From Nostoc sphaeroides (GTDB taxonomy: Bacteria; Cyanobacteriota; Cyanobacteriia; Cyanobacteriales; Nostocaceae), in assembly GCF_003443655.1 (NCBI RefSeq), contig NZ_CP031941.1, forward strand, positions 119,501 through 183,500: a stretch of 64,000 nucleotides of DNA, given 5' to 3'. Numbering within the stretch: the stretch's first letter is position 1; every line of letters begins with the position of its first letter. The position numbers were made by a program, and so were the translations under genes. The notes beneath the pieces were generated by a model, which saw only the letters and a program-made list of their open reading frames with translations, did not search any database and had not been told where the DNA came from. Of the stretch, positions 1 through 8,998 are shown piece after piece.

Positions 1-577
1 AGCAGTCCTGCGTATTCAGCGCTGCGGATAAATACATCGTCTTTACCATCGCCATTAAAATCGCCGACAAATTGCTGATCACCACCACTAAGGTTCCAGC
101 CGCCAATCCAGTCGAACTGAACCGAATTTGTTTGGAAGCCACTACCATTGTAGGTCAGCATTCCTGCGTATTCAGCACTGCGGATGAATACATCGTCTTT
201 GCCATCGCCATTGAAATCACCGACGAAGTGCTGATCACCACCACTAAGGTTCCAGCCGCCAATCCAGTCGAACTGAACCGAATTTGTTTGGAAGCCACTA
301 CCGTTATAGGTTAGCAGTCCTGCGTATTCAGCGCTGCGGATGAATACATCGTCTTTGCCATCGCCATTAAAATCGCCGACGAAGTGCTGATCACCACCAC
401 TAAGGTTCCAGCCGCCAATCCAGTCGAACTGAACTGAATTTGCTTGGAAGCCACTACCGTTGTAGGTCAGCAGTCCTGCGTATTCAGCGCTGCGGATGAA
501 TACATCGTCTTTGCCATCGCCATTGAAATCGCCAACGAAGTGCTGATCACCAGCACCAAGGTTCCAGCCGCCAATCC
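1..577. repeat. 156-bp tandem repeats (52-aa FG-GAP units)
   Basis: The same landmark (GCGCTGCGGAT or a one-base variant) recurs at 19, 175, 331 and 487, an exact 156-bp period, so each unit is 52 codons. Units are nearly identical at DNA level, including synonymous sites, which points to recent duplication or gene conversion. A part unit at 2201-2300 belongs to the same array before the IS insertion. Confidence 0.9.
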
Positions 578-2200
578 CATCTGTGATAGGTTAAGCAAAC
601 TGCGCGTTTGTCAAGGGGGGTAAAGGAAAAGGTGATAAATCGAGCTTGGGGACAGGCTTTCGCAGGGCTTTGACCACGCCTAAATCCTGATTTTCTTTTG
701 CAGCGAAGTACTTAACTGGGTCTGTGGCTTTACCTTTGTCATAGGCAACGCTAAAATGGTACAAACCGCGATATAACATCTCCAAAGAAATCCGATCAAA
801 TGGCAGAGATAATTCGTCGGCGATCGCGTCACCCAGATCCACCAAAACCGCATAAAATAACCAAGTTGCCCACACTTGTAATTTGATACCATTAATCGAA
901 CCAGTCCATAAATAAGACAATCCCAACAAGCGTTTTACGATGTGAAAAGCATCTTCAATCCGCCAGCGCCGACGATATAAATCAGCAACAACATCTCTGA
1001 GGTAAAACATTTGGATCAAGAACTGAAGTTATGTAAGAATGGACGGATTTCCCAACTTTAATCTCTATTAAACGTAGAGTAAGAATTGGTGCGCCACCTC
1101 GACCAGTACCAAGTTGAATCAATTGATCCTTAATAGAATAATCATAAGTAAAAAATTTTAATACTTTAATGGAAGCTTTAGCTTTCAATCGAGTAATAAA
1201 GTGAACATTTTGATTAATAAGTTTTTCAAAAAATAGAAAATGATAAAACCCTCTATCTAATAAAATTAAGGTTTTAGCAGTCAGTAAATTGAGAAGTACT
1301 GCCTCAAAATTAGTATCGCTTGCCGATGGATTTGTATGAAACCAAATTTCGATTGGTAGTCGAGTTACCAAATTGATTACTGTGCAAATCTTTCCCGCTA
1401 ACTGACCTGTTTTCAAGTCTTCTAGGCTTTTCAGATTACGGAATAAAGCTTCGAGTGTTGTCCCATCTGCCACCCAAACTTGCTCAAAATTCCGCCGAGC
1501 AAACTTAATACTATCTGGTAGTGGACGTTGAGTACGTTGCTGCCAATTGTGTTGTAATTGAGGCAGTAAATCTTTAAAGACTCGTTCAAATAATTCTGCC
1601 GGAAAAACTAAAAATCTTTCAGCGAGTGATTGTTGAGCAATTTTAGTTGCACGACACCATAACAAATTTTCTCGTGCCAACAAGCGAGTTAATTCTTGTA
1701 CACTTGGAACTTGTCTCCATAGCAGTGTTAGTACTGCGGCTACCATCAACGACAAATTAATTATACGATCTCGTAATCCTAATTGCTTATAATGTTTTTG
1801 TTGGGCAGAAATAGCCGGAGTTAATAAAGCCTGTAAATGTTGAGCAATTACTTCGTTATTGATGGTAGGAGTATTGTGTCGCTTGATATGGTCGGGATTA
1901 CGCTTTGTTTTTTTAGACATCGTGGTGAGCCAAAATTGTCATCACTTAGTTTGACATCTTTGTGCGACCCAACAATAACCGATTTCTCCTGAAATCCTTC
2001 TATTTAAGATTGGCCATAGCCCTACAAAATTGGATTTTCTCCTCACTATTAATAATGATAATCAAATTGAAGGGAGGAACAGCCGAGCTTGGCTCGGCTG
2101 TTCCTCCCCTTCCTCTGAACGATTATCATTATCATCATCATATTTTCTCAACCTTTAGAGATATTGACAAAATGCATAAAATTTTAACCTATCACAGATG
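578..2200 (-). mobile_element. IS4-family insertion sequence, 1623 bp
   Basis: The ends are inverted repeats: CATCTGTGATAGGTTAA at 578-594 and its reverse complement at 2184-2200. The element is flanked by a direct duplication of CGCCAATCC (569-577 and 2201-2209), a 9-bp target site within the normal size for IS4 elements. Inside is one transposase reading region on the minus strand whose stop codon lies in the left inverted repeat. Outside this gene, about 280 bp on the right (1921-2200) is non-coding and holds a hairpin-like GAGGAACAGCCGAGC...GCTCGGCTGTTCCTC at about 2074-2107. Confidence 0.92.
591..1920 (-). pseudogene. IS4-family DDE transposase, frameshifted
   Basis: The first part (1920 to about 1000) carries the N-terminal region and two acidic catalytic motifs (VADGTTLEAL; LLDRGFY). 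The second part (to 591) carries the third, in the IS4 signature Y-x2-R-x3-E-x6-K, seen as YRRRWRIEDAFHIVK. The frames are offset by one base near 1000-1010, at a TTTT run; deleting one T joins DPNVYLRDVVADLY smoothly. Without a frame change the first part ends after LPQRCCC and lacks the catalytic Glu. This could be a real mutation, a programmed shift, or a homopolymer sequencing error. IS4 transposases are normally one continuous ORF of about 400-450 residues, and the joined product matches that. Confidence 0.85.
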
Positions 2201-2548
2201 CGCCAATCCAGTCGAATTGAACCGAATTTGTTTGGAAGCCACTACCGTTATAGGTTAGCAGTCCTGCATATTCAGCACTACGGATGAATACATCACTCAT
2301 CGATTTAATTCCTCCATTTTCCTGCAAGAGTTATTAGTTGCGATGCACTTTGGGTGCATCTCTGTTAGCTACCAACTGAAGTTGTAGGATTCCGGATTCT
2401 GTTCTAGAATTTTGGCAAAACTGAGATGCTTCCTAAGCTTGATAGCTATTGAAAAAAGTGTAATCTATTGGTGTATAAAATAAATTATACTTTTTATTAT
2501 TTCCAAGTACTGAATAGGAAAAGAATATCACACTTGCGTAAGTCCTAA

Positions 2549-2592
<44 letters not shown>

Positions 2593-2639
2593 AACTTTTG
2601 TCTTGTTCGGTGAAATTTGTCAATGGGATTTTATACAGG

Positions 2640-3766
2640 AGAACTCTTGCAAAAGTGTTTTGTGGTATAATTAAAAATTTGGCAATTTGCGATTAGGACT
2701 TTGAGGAGCAGTGAAAATAGAGAAAGCTAAACACCTGACTGCGAGAAAATTTAAGCGCATGGCTGGAGTAAGTCGTCAAACTTTTGAGTTAATGGTTGAT
2801 TTAGTTAAAGCTGATGCTCAAAAGAAAAAGAAATCAGGTCGTCGTCCTAAATTAATTATTGAAGACCAAGTTTTAATGGTTCTTCAATACTGGAGAGAGT
2901 ACCGTACTTATTATCATATTGGGTTGGATTTCGGGCTTTCTGAATCTGCAGTTTGTCGATTAGTTTTTAAAATTGAAAATATTTTGATTAAGTCAAGAAA
3001 GTTTCGTTTACCAGGGAAAAAAGAATTATGGAAAATGTCATCCCAAGAAGATTTAGTTGTGATGGATGTCACAGAGAGTCCAATTGAAAAGCCTCAGAAA
3101 GGCCAAAAAAGATATTTTAGTGGAAAACAAGGAGAACATACTTTAAAAACCCAGGTAGTAATTCGCCAAAAAAGCAGTCAAATCATCTGTTTAGGGCATG
3201 CTCAGGGAAGAATTCATGATTTTAAGCTATTTAAAAGCAGTGGGATAAAATTTGGAGAATTACTGAAAGTAATAGCGGATAAAGGCTATCAAGGAATTGC
3301 TAAGATTCATCAATTAAGTGAAACACCAATTAAAAAACCAAAAGGAAAAAAGTTGACGAAAGAACAAAAAAAATACAATCGGGAACTCAATCGATTAAGA
3401 ATTGTTGTTGAACACGTAAATCGTCGTCTAAAGATATTTAAAATTTTGTCTGATAGATATCGAAATCGTCATCGACGTTTTGGGTTAAGATCGAATTTAA
3501 TTGCGGGAATTTATAACCACGAATTAGCCCTATAAATCGGATAAAAATTGGATAAAAAATCGAATTAATCAAATAATTTCAGTATTAATCAATGACTGGA
3601 ATGATGTTTGCTGCCATCTTTTTAACTAGCGTAGGCGCAGCCCGCCGTAGGCATCGCCAGATAATACTTGCTAGAGGAAAATGATAACCTCTTACTATTT
3701 TAATGTCCCAAAATTGAAATTAAAATAGCCTTTGATTATACCACAAAATATTTATGCAAGAGTTCT
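2640..3766 (+). mobile_element. IS5-family-like insertion sequence, 1127 bp
   Basis: Imperfect inverted ends of about 33 bp: AGAACTCTTGCAAAAG... from 2640 and its partner AGAACTCTTGCATAAA... read inward from 3766, both continuing into TTTTGTGGTATAAT. A 3-bp AGG flanks both sides (2637-2639, 3767-3769), consistent with the short duplications of IS5 relatives. A TATAAT box at 2666-2671 lies inside the left end and may drive the transposase. About 200 bp after the gene hold a short interspersed repeat (3637-3660, GCGTAGGCGCAGCCCGCCG...) that also occurs near 7586. Confidence 0.88.
2711..3535 (+). CDS. IS5-family transposase (DDE_Tnp_4 type)
   Basis: 274 residues, intact. An N-terminal HTH region (about 15-95) precedes a DDE nuclease domain with D119 (VVMDVTES), D190 (VIADKGYQG) and E234 (VVEHVNRR), the expected catalytic triad of this transposase type. 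The start is GTG at 2711 behind GAGGAG with unusually short spacing. AT-rich composition differs from the flanking housekeeping genes. All three catalytic residues and both inverted ends are present, so the copy may still be mobile. Confidence 0.9.
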   Translation: MKIEKAKHLTARKFKRMAGVSRQTFELMVDLVKADAQKKKKSGRRPKLIIEDQVLMVLQYWREYRTYYHIGLDFGLSESAVCRLVFKIENILIKSRKFRLPGKKELWKMSSQEDLVVMDVTESPIEKPQKGQKRYFSGKQGEHTLKTQVVIRQKSSQIICLGHAQGRIHDFKLFKSSGIKFGELLKVIADKGYQGIAKIHQLSETPIKKPKGKKLTKEQKKYNRELNRLRIVVEHVNRRLKIFKILSDRYRNRHRRFGLRSNLIAGIYNHELAL

Positions 3767-3944
3767 AGGCAATAAATATAAATGCCAGCGAATAATTAAC
3801 CATCAATTAGATGGTAGTTGGACGACTTGAGTTTTTTCTAGTAAAAGAGGCGCGATCGCAGTAAAATTACTAATGGTGTGGTCACTGAGAAAAACAAGCA
3901 TCTCTTAGAATAACTTTCATTTGATCAACATTAATGGAGATGTT

Positions 3945-4349
3945 ATGGAACCTGCTCTGCCCCTTGCTGGCTTAAACATCCTCGTAGTTGATGATGATGA
4001 CGATAGCCGCTTTTACATTACTACCGTGTTGGAAGCTGATGGAGCCACCGTCATGGCAGTTGCATCGGCAGAGGTAGCATTGAAAGTATTACCTGAGTTG
4101 CAACCAGAAGTTTTGATTTGTGATATTGCTATGCCTGGTGAAGATGGCTACACTCTCATCCGCAAGATCCGGGCGCTGAAGTCTGATATTTGGGGAAAAC
4201 TCCCCGCTATAGCTTTAACTGCATACGGCGATAGCGAGTATCGTAGCCGTGCTTTGGAAGCGGGCTTTCAGTCTCATGTGGCAAAACCAGTTGATCCAGG
4301 AGAACTAGTTGCGATCGTCGCTAATTTGGTTGCTTCTTATAAGAGTTAA
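3945..4349 (+). CDS. Single-domain response regulator (REC)
   Basis: 134 residues consisting only of a receiver domain: acidic pocket D16-D20 (VVDDDDD), phospho-acceptor D60 (LICDIAMPGEDGY), T92 (ALTAYG) and K114 (AKPVDP). No output domain follows, so it probably passes phosphate or acts by protein contact, as CheY/PatA-type receivers do. ATG 3945 is chosen over an upstream in-frame TTG at 3921 because GGAGA lies just ahead of it. No histidine kinase is adjacent, so the partner is not shown by context. Confidence 0.88.
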   Translation: MEPALPLAGLNILVVDDDDDSRFYITTVLEADGATVMAVASAEVALKVLPELQPEVLICDIAMPGEDGYTLIRKIRALKSDIWGKLPAIALTAYGDSEYRSRALEAGFQSHVAKPVDPGELVAIVANLVASYKS

Positions 4350-4411
4350 CGCAAAGATGCAGTCATTTGTGGGTCATTAAATGAATAGGGCGTGATTTGG
4401 AATTGCTGAGA

Positions 4412-5317
4412 CTACTTTGCTCCAGCTTCAAAGCTAATTTGCTCAGACTTATAGGCTGGTGGCTCGACGTGAATTAAAATCCTGACTGGACGGAACCGTT
4501 CTTCTAATCGGCTTTCTACTTCTTCGGTGATGTGGTGAGCGGTTTCTACGTCTGGTGCATCTACTATTAAATGCATTTCGATGAAGACTTGACGACCAAG
4601 AACACCGCGAGAAGCAATATCATGACAGTTAATTACACCTGGAACAGAAGTAGCGATCGCATGAATTGCTTCTGGTGCGATCGCCATTTGATCCACAAGC
4701 CAAGGCAAATTCTCTTTTAAAACTGACCAGCCACTCCAAAATACTAACAAGGCTACAGGAAAAGCTAACACCAAATCCATCCATTGATAACCTAGCCAAA
4801 CTCCGATCAACCCGCCAATTACAGAGATTGTCACCCAAATATCGCTCATGGTATGTGTGGCGTCAGCTATGAGGATTGAGCTACCTACACGCCTACCCAC
4901 ACTACGTTCGTAAAACGCCACAAAAATATTCACGCCCAGCACAATTAGTAATAACCACAACTCAGGTGGCGATATTCTCACAGGTTCACCACCACCTTTG
5001 AGAATTCGTTCGATTGCTCCTTGCAAAATTTCAAAACAGGCTATTCCTAAAAATGAAGCAATTCCTAAAGCTCCCACAGCTTCAAACTTGCTGTGTCCGT
5101 AGGGATGCTCGCGATCGGGTTGTGGAGAAGAAAATTTACTTGCAATTAATCCCAAAACGTTATTGGCGCTATCTGTCACACTATGCAAGGCATCAGCTAG
5201 CAAACTCAACGAACCTGTCCAGTAGCCTACAAGTGCTTTCAATCCTAGTACAAACAGGTTAAGCAGTAGCGTAATAATTAAAACCTTTCGCACTTCGGCG
5301 CGGTTATCGTAAATCAT
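4412..5317 (-). CDS. Cation diffusion facilitator (CDF) metal exporter
   Basis: 301 residues, the usual CDF length. An N-terminal six-helix membrane domain (about 10-210) carries paired metal-site motifs H45-x3-D49 (LADALHSVTD) and H155-x3-D159 (IADATHTMSD), plus PYGHSKFEA after helix 2; a soluble C-terminal dimerisation domain with an HxxxEV-type stretch follows (210-301). CDF proteins exchange divalent metal for protons at the inner membrane. HxxxD in both helices favours Zn, but Fe, Co, Cd or Mn cannot be excluded. It is transcribed towards the response regulator, so the two are convergent. Confidence 0.9.
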   Translation of the reverse strand: MIYDNRAEVRKVLIITLLLNLFVLGLKALVGYWTGSLSLLADALHSVTDSANNVLGLIASKFSSPQPDREHPYGHSKFEAVGALGIASFLGIACFEILQGAIERILKGGGEPVRISPPELWLLLIVLGVNIFVAFYERSVGRRVGSSILIADATHTMSDIWVTISVIGGLIGVWLGYQWMDLVLAFPVALLVFWSGWSVLKENLPWLVDQMAIAPEAIHAIATSVPGVINCHDIASRGVLGRQVFIEMHLIVDAPDVETAHHITEEVESRLEERFRPVRILIHVEPPAYKSEQISFEAGAK

Positions 5318-6146
5318 AGATAATTTATCACATCAAGTTCTATGACTTCTAATGTAGAACTTAAAACATAAATAAACACAAATGAAATGTATCAAAGTCT
5401 TACGCAGTAAGAATTAAGTCTCTCTATAGGCTCTATCTTTTATCTCATTTTGTTGAGATTCTTTATAACTAACAGCAGCTACAAGCTTTATAGGTATTAG
5501 TAATGCCTTTACAGATAACAGCATATTTTTAGCATTAATACTAGAAATATTTTAATTAATTTTGTTATTCATACATCCACTAAGTCCAGACCGAATTGTA
5601 TTCAAAAAGATGATGACGTCCGTCAGCAAGCTGTACTCAATCAGGATAAATACTTAGCAGCACGAGTTTTATTTATTACCTTTAACCGACAGCGAAATCG
5701 AAAAACATTTACAGGTTTTGGAATAATAAGTAAACCTAGTAGTCTGTCAATACTGCGTAGGTTTTGAAGATTTGTAGGTTGGGTTGAACTTTAGTGTTAC
5801 CCAACAAAGCCCTGGAAATGTTGGGTTTCGTTCCTCAACCCAACCTACACATTTTTATTTTTTAGCCAAAACCTACGCAGTATTGAGTAGTCTGTCCCAT
5901 TAAATTTGAAGGGTTATAAAAGTTCGTAGTAAGGACTTTAGTCCTTGATTTGAGCGATAAATCGCTCACTACAAACCCTTTCGCAGCCTGATTCGGCAAC
6001 CACAGCAAAACCAAGAAAAGTCCGATTATGCAAATCTGTCTGACGACAATACCAGCGCCAAGGTTGGGGCGCATCCTCGAAAAATTGGGCTTAGTCTCTT
6101 CTTCCGGTAAGATTAGTACTTATCAAGAAGTTTTAATAAAAAAGAT
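5318..6146. other. Intergenic region carrying a MITE
   Basis: AT-rich upstream region of the CDF gene (5318-5737), the palindromic element at 5738-5895, then about 250 bp before the next gene. A minus-strand frame at 5862-6074 has a hydrophobic stretch (ICIIGLFLVLLWLP) but overlaps the MITE and has no clear ribosome site; I do not call it a gene. Confidence 0.6.
5738..5895. mobile_element. Palindromic MITE with 10-bp target duplication
   Basis: The inner 5748-5885 (138 bp) begins with CAATACTGCGTAGGTTTTG and ends with its exact reverse complement. A second, inner inverted pair (TGTAGGTTGGGTTGA... against ...TCAACCCAACCTACA) makes nearly the whole unit fold on itself. AGTAGTCTGT occurs directly on both sides (5738-5747 and 5886-5895). 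It has no coding capacity, so it must be moved in trans. Confidence 0.88.
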
Positions 6147-6500
6147 ATGTCTTCAATTCCTCTAACATTGAACCTAATTGAAGGTTCTGTCTCCTTCAGT
6201 TTTTCACCCCAAGCAGCACGAGAATTAAAAGCAGCAACAGATCAATTGATGGAGCGCCTGAAAGCTGTCGCCGCTAAACCCACTCCTGGCGGTGGTAAAG
6301 TAACTCCCCAGCCTCCCCTGGAATATCGTTATACGGGTGAAGTATTTTTAGAAATTTTCTGTAATCCTAATATCTGGCCAACACCCTTCGCAGCCAAAGT
6401 TTTGCTGACTGTCCGCAACGTCAACATCCGCTTGACTACTGAAGCTGAACTTACTCGCATCATTGAAGACATTAATAATTACTTAGAGCAAGTAGGATAA
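6147..6500 (+). CDS. Conserved cyanobacterial protein of unknown function
   Basis: 117 residues, soluble, no signal peptide or membrane segment. Features visible: beta-rich N-terminus (IPLTLNLIEGSVSFSFSP), a helical stretch (ARELKAATDQLMERLKAV), a Gly/Pro linker (PTPGGGKVTPQPP) and an alpha/beta C-terminal half ending in a helix (IIEDINNYLEQ). Codon use is like the neighbouring genes and amino-acid composition is normal, so it is probably expressed. I do not recognise a functional family. Confidence 0.65.
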   Translation: MSSIPLTLNLIEGSVSFSFSPQAARELKAATDQLMERLKAVAAKPTPGGGKVTPQPPLEYRYTGEVFLEIFCNPNIWPTPFAAKVLLTVRNVNIRLTTEAELTRIIEDINNYLEQVG

Positions 6501-7023
6501 TAATTTACGTGATTTTTCTGCGCTTTTCGAGATTTTAAAAAAAATACCATACAAATTTTGGATTTTGCAAAAATTGAGCCAGTTGCTTGCCGAGGTTCTC
6601 TCTGTTGTCGCAACTGGTGACGATTAGCCCGACTTAGCAAACTTTTGAAGACGGATTTTGGCTTTGAACAGCAAGCAGACTATCGCTTACTTCAGGGAAG
6701 CGATGCAGTGAATTGCCAATCAAAAGCGAAGTTCCTACACTTACCTATTAGATAAATGTAGGAACGTCACAGAATCTACCTACTAGACTCAAGCTCTAGC
6801 ACCAGATATACAAAACCAATGGTTCTGATGCCTTCTTTAACTTGAAAAGTTGTATAAATTCACACTCAAATGCTTCTGTGTTAATGAAAAACGCAAGATT
6901 CTATATGGGACAATGCTCATCAAAAACCAGAGATCATCCCCCAGATTGGGCGGCGAATTGTTGATGGTGATATCCACACATCGAAAATGAAGCCCCAATC
7001 CCAAATTTGAAATCAAACATTGA
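6501..7023. other. Intergenic region, no feature recognised
   Basis: About 520 bp between the 117-residue protein and the DUF4327 gene. It has no convincing open frame and no tRNA. The frame at 6837-7052 on the minus strand overlaps the 3' end of the DUF4327 gene and looks non-coding. Confidence 0.5.
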
Positions 7024-7260
7024 TTAGTCGTTGTCCCACTGTTCACGACCAATTAGGTCGCCAATGCGATCGCGTAACAAAAAGTCACATTTTTCTAATT
7101 CACATTCAACGCAAACCCACTCTCTCGCTGGAATGTATTGGCAGAGGGTATATATTGGCTGTTGTCGGCTAATCATTCCCTTTTGCACCAGTCGGCGTGC
7201 TTCGTCTTGAATCAGATCGAGAGAGTAGTAATTGATAGAAGGCACCGTATTCACACTCAT
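7024..7260 (-). CDS. DUF4327 family protein
   Basis: 78 residues. The hallmark segment QPIYTLCQYIPAREWVCVE, followed by CELEKCDFLLRDRIGDLIG and the ending REQWDND, matches the small cyanobacterial DUF4327 family, which is almost invariant in its C-terminal half. Three Cys residues are clustered, which might bind metal or form a redox pair, but no function is established. The start ATG at 7260 sits at the edge of a long AT-rich leader. It is an isolated gene with about 820 bp of non-coding DNA upstream. Confidence 0.85.
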   Translation of the reverse strand: MSVNTVPSINYYSLDLIQDEARRLVQKGMISRQQPIYTLCQYIPAREWVCVECELEKCDFLLRDRIGDLIGREQWDND

Positions 7261-8084
7261 GTTTTTTACTCACAAATTAACACTTACGATAGTGTTCCTG
7301 TTAAAAATTAGGAACAAAGATTACAGAAATTAGACTTGTGGCTAGGATTTTGTAGTTTGCTATACGGAACTATTTTTATTTTGACGCTACATCTCCTGAA
7401 ATTATCTCAAGATATGTTAAGAAAGTCAACGAATCCTGACATTTATCTAAAATCCGCTTTACAAAAAAAATTCCGAGTAGTTAACTTAACCTGCTATGCA
7501 GGCTGGATAGTTTTTATGCAACAAGTCTGAAAGTCTTGCCATTACTGTATTTAGGCAAGATTTGGCGGTTGTCCAGAGGTTTAGGGCGCGTAGGCGTAAC
7601 CCGCCGCAGGCATCACTTACATATCAAATAATCACCTTAAAGCCGGATATAGAACTGCTGGTATTTATCTAAGGGTAAACAACATAAGAATATTTGTCAG
7701 ATACTAGGGTATAAAGTGTTGCAAAACATAAAGGCTAAAGTACACTACGAAGGCTTTGGCCCCAGCATCTGTTAACAATTTCTTAAATATAACCGTAATA
7801 AATTGGTTAATTTTAACACTAGTATTACACAGTTTTCTTTGGATAAACATCTGTAGAAGGTTGGAGTATAAGGACTTCCAATTGAAGGCGGGGGGGTAGA
7901 GGTAAAGAGGAATAGTAGAGTAGGGACGGAAGCCAAGGCAAGCAAAAAACGTATATATGCAACTAGCGATCGCTGAAGTAGATTATGGTCATATTAAAAC
8001 AGACGCAATTTGGTCACGTCTGTAAATTGTTTGGCGGATTTGCTGAGATTAATTGTTCTGAAGTTACATTGTTATTTCAGTTAC
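7261..8084. other. Long intergenic region
   Basis: About 820 bp upstream of the DUF4327 gene and downstream of rbfA. A short interspersed repeat GCGTAGGCGTAACCCGCCG with a CAGGCATCAC tail lies at about 7586-7613, related to one at 3637-3660, and a G-rich run (GGCGGGGGGG) lies near 7886. The plus-strand frame at 7336-7530 has no ribosome site and poor codon character. An sRNA could be hidden here but nothing in the sequence proves it. Confidence 0.5.
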
Positions 8085-8504
8085 TTATTCATCAGATGAT
8101 TCATCATCTTGATCGGTGCTGTCTTCTACTGCTACCAGATTTTCTGGGGGACGCTGATGGTTAAGTTGGTTTAGTAGTGCCAGTACCTTATTACCGCGTT
8201 CTATGGAGCGATCTTCGAGAAATAGCACTTCTGGCGTCCGACGTAGCCTTACCCGCGCCCCAAGTTCACTGCGGACGTAACCTGTAGCCGATTTTAAGCC
8301 TGCCATTGTTTCTGCTTTCGCTTCATCTGTACCATAGATACTGACGTAGATTTTGGCGTGTTGGAGATCGCCGGAAACATCAACATCAGTAACACTTACC
8401 ATTCCTGTACCCACACGGTCATCCTTGATGCCGTTGAGCAGCATTTGGCTAACTTCCCGTTTGATCAATTCAGCAACGCGGGAAACCCGACGATTTGTAG
8501 CCAT
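8085..8504 (-). CDS. rbfA: Ribosome-binding factor A
   Basis: 139 residues. The N-terminus [19 protein letters not shown] and the KH-like core ([20 protein letters not shown], then [18 protein letters not shown]) are diagnostic of RbfA, which binds the 30S precursor during late 16S rRNA maturation, near helix 1. The acidic tail ([11 protein letters not shown]) extends beyond the bacterial core and is common in cyanobacteria. It lies 123 bp after the DUF751 gene on the same strand and may share its promoter. Confidence 0.96.
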   Translation of the reverse strand: MATNRRVSRVAELIKREVSQMLLNGIKDDRVGTGMVSVTDVDVSGDLQHAKIYVSIYGTDEAKAETMAGLKSATGYVRSELGARVRLRRTPEVLFLEDRSIERGNKVLALLNQLNHQRPPENLVAVEDSTDQDDESSDE

Positions 8505-8627
8505 AAAAATTTCGCCTCATCACAGAGGTTATACGACAAAAATAAATGCAAGTTGCGTAGACAGTACTTAGCGCAAGCAACGCCAAGAGCAACGGTCTGT
8601 AGGGCACAGCCCCGATATAGCGCTAGT

Positions 8628-8834
8628 CTAGATTGTACTCAAGCCCAGCATTGCCCGTAGGGTGAGAGTAAGAAAGACTAGGCTGCTCACAAAGAAACCC
8701 AAGATAGCGATTAAGGTGACTGGGCGCTTCAACAATGGCACTAACGGCGCAAAGGTGTTCAGAAACAGTCCTAAGACGATAGTAATTAAGTACCGGGGGT
8801 AGCGAAAGACGTTATCCCAAAATCCGTCAAACAT
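8628..8834 (-). CDS. ycf33: DUF751 / Ycf33-like small membrane protein
   Basis: 68 residues starting MFDGFWDNVFRYPRYLITI, the typical opening of the DUF751 family, whose plastid member is Ycf33. Two hydrophobic segments (about 14-33 and 38-62) predict two membrane helices. Function is not established. It is followed by rbfA on the same strand. Confidence 0.85.
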   Translation of the reverse strand: MFDGFWDNVFRYPRYLITIVLGLFLNTFAPLVPLLKRPVTLIAILGFFVSSLVFLTLTLRAMLGLSTI

Positions 8835-8998
8835 TTGAATGTCAACTGCCTTGTTATATACTTACGTTTGTTTTGATATTCTTTATCTACTCAATTGTAA
8901 TCTATGCGGCTGGGAAATTAGCAGTTAATATAAAATATGCTCCGTCGGCTATATTGGCTCTATTTAGTCACGATTATTTTCAGTTAAATCGCAAGTAA

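Larger units (their letters stand above)
1..2300 (-). pseudogene. FG-GAP/VCBS-type tandem-repeat protein gene, split by an IS (runs off left edge)
   Basis: The coding strand is minus. A start ATG at 2300 has a GGAGGA ribosome site about 10 nt upstream and reads MSDVFIRSAEYAGLL; coding continues to 2201, is interrupted by the element at 578-2200, and resumes in the same frame from 577 to the window edge once the 9-bp duplication is counted once. The protein is built of 52-residue repeats with a DFNGDGKDDVF core, the acidic Ca-binding-like loop typical of FG-GAP/VCBS propeller repeats. There is no signal peptide: the first codons begin inside a repeat. FG-GAP repeats usually form beta-propellers in surface or secreted proteins; the role here is unknown. 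The insertion at about codon 33 should abolish the full product. Confidence 0.75.

Noticed and set aside
72..314. Plus-strand frame in the FG-GAP repeats
   Set aside because: Antisense to the minus-strand repeat protein, whose sequence fits a known domain.
1962..2258. Plus-strand frame across the IS right end
   Set aside because: Spans IS end and target duplication and reads the antisense of the repeat gene.
5862..6074. 70-residue minus-strand frame with a hydrophobic core
   Set aside because: Overlaps the MITE and has no ribosome site; kept only as a remark.
7336..7530. 64-residue plus-strand frame
   Set aside because: Weak start, no ribosome site, AT-rich composition without codon bias.
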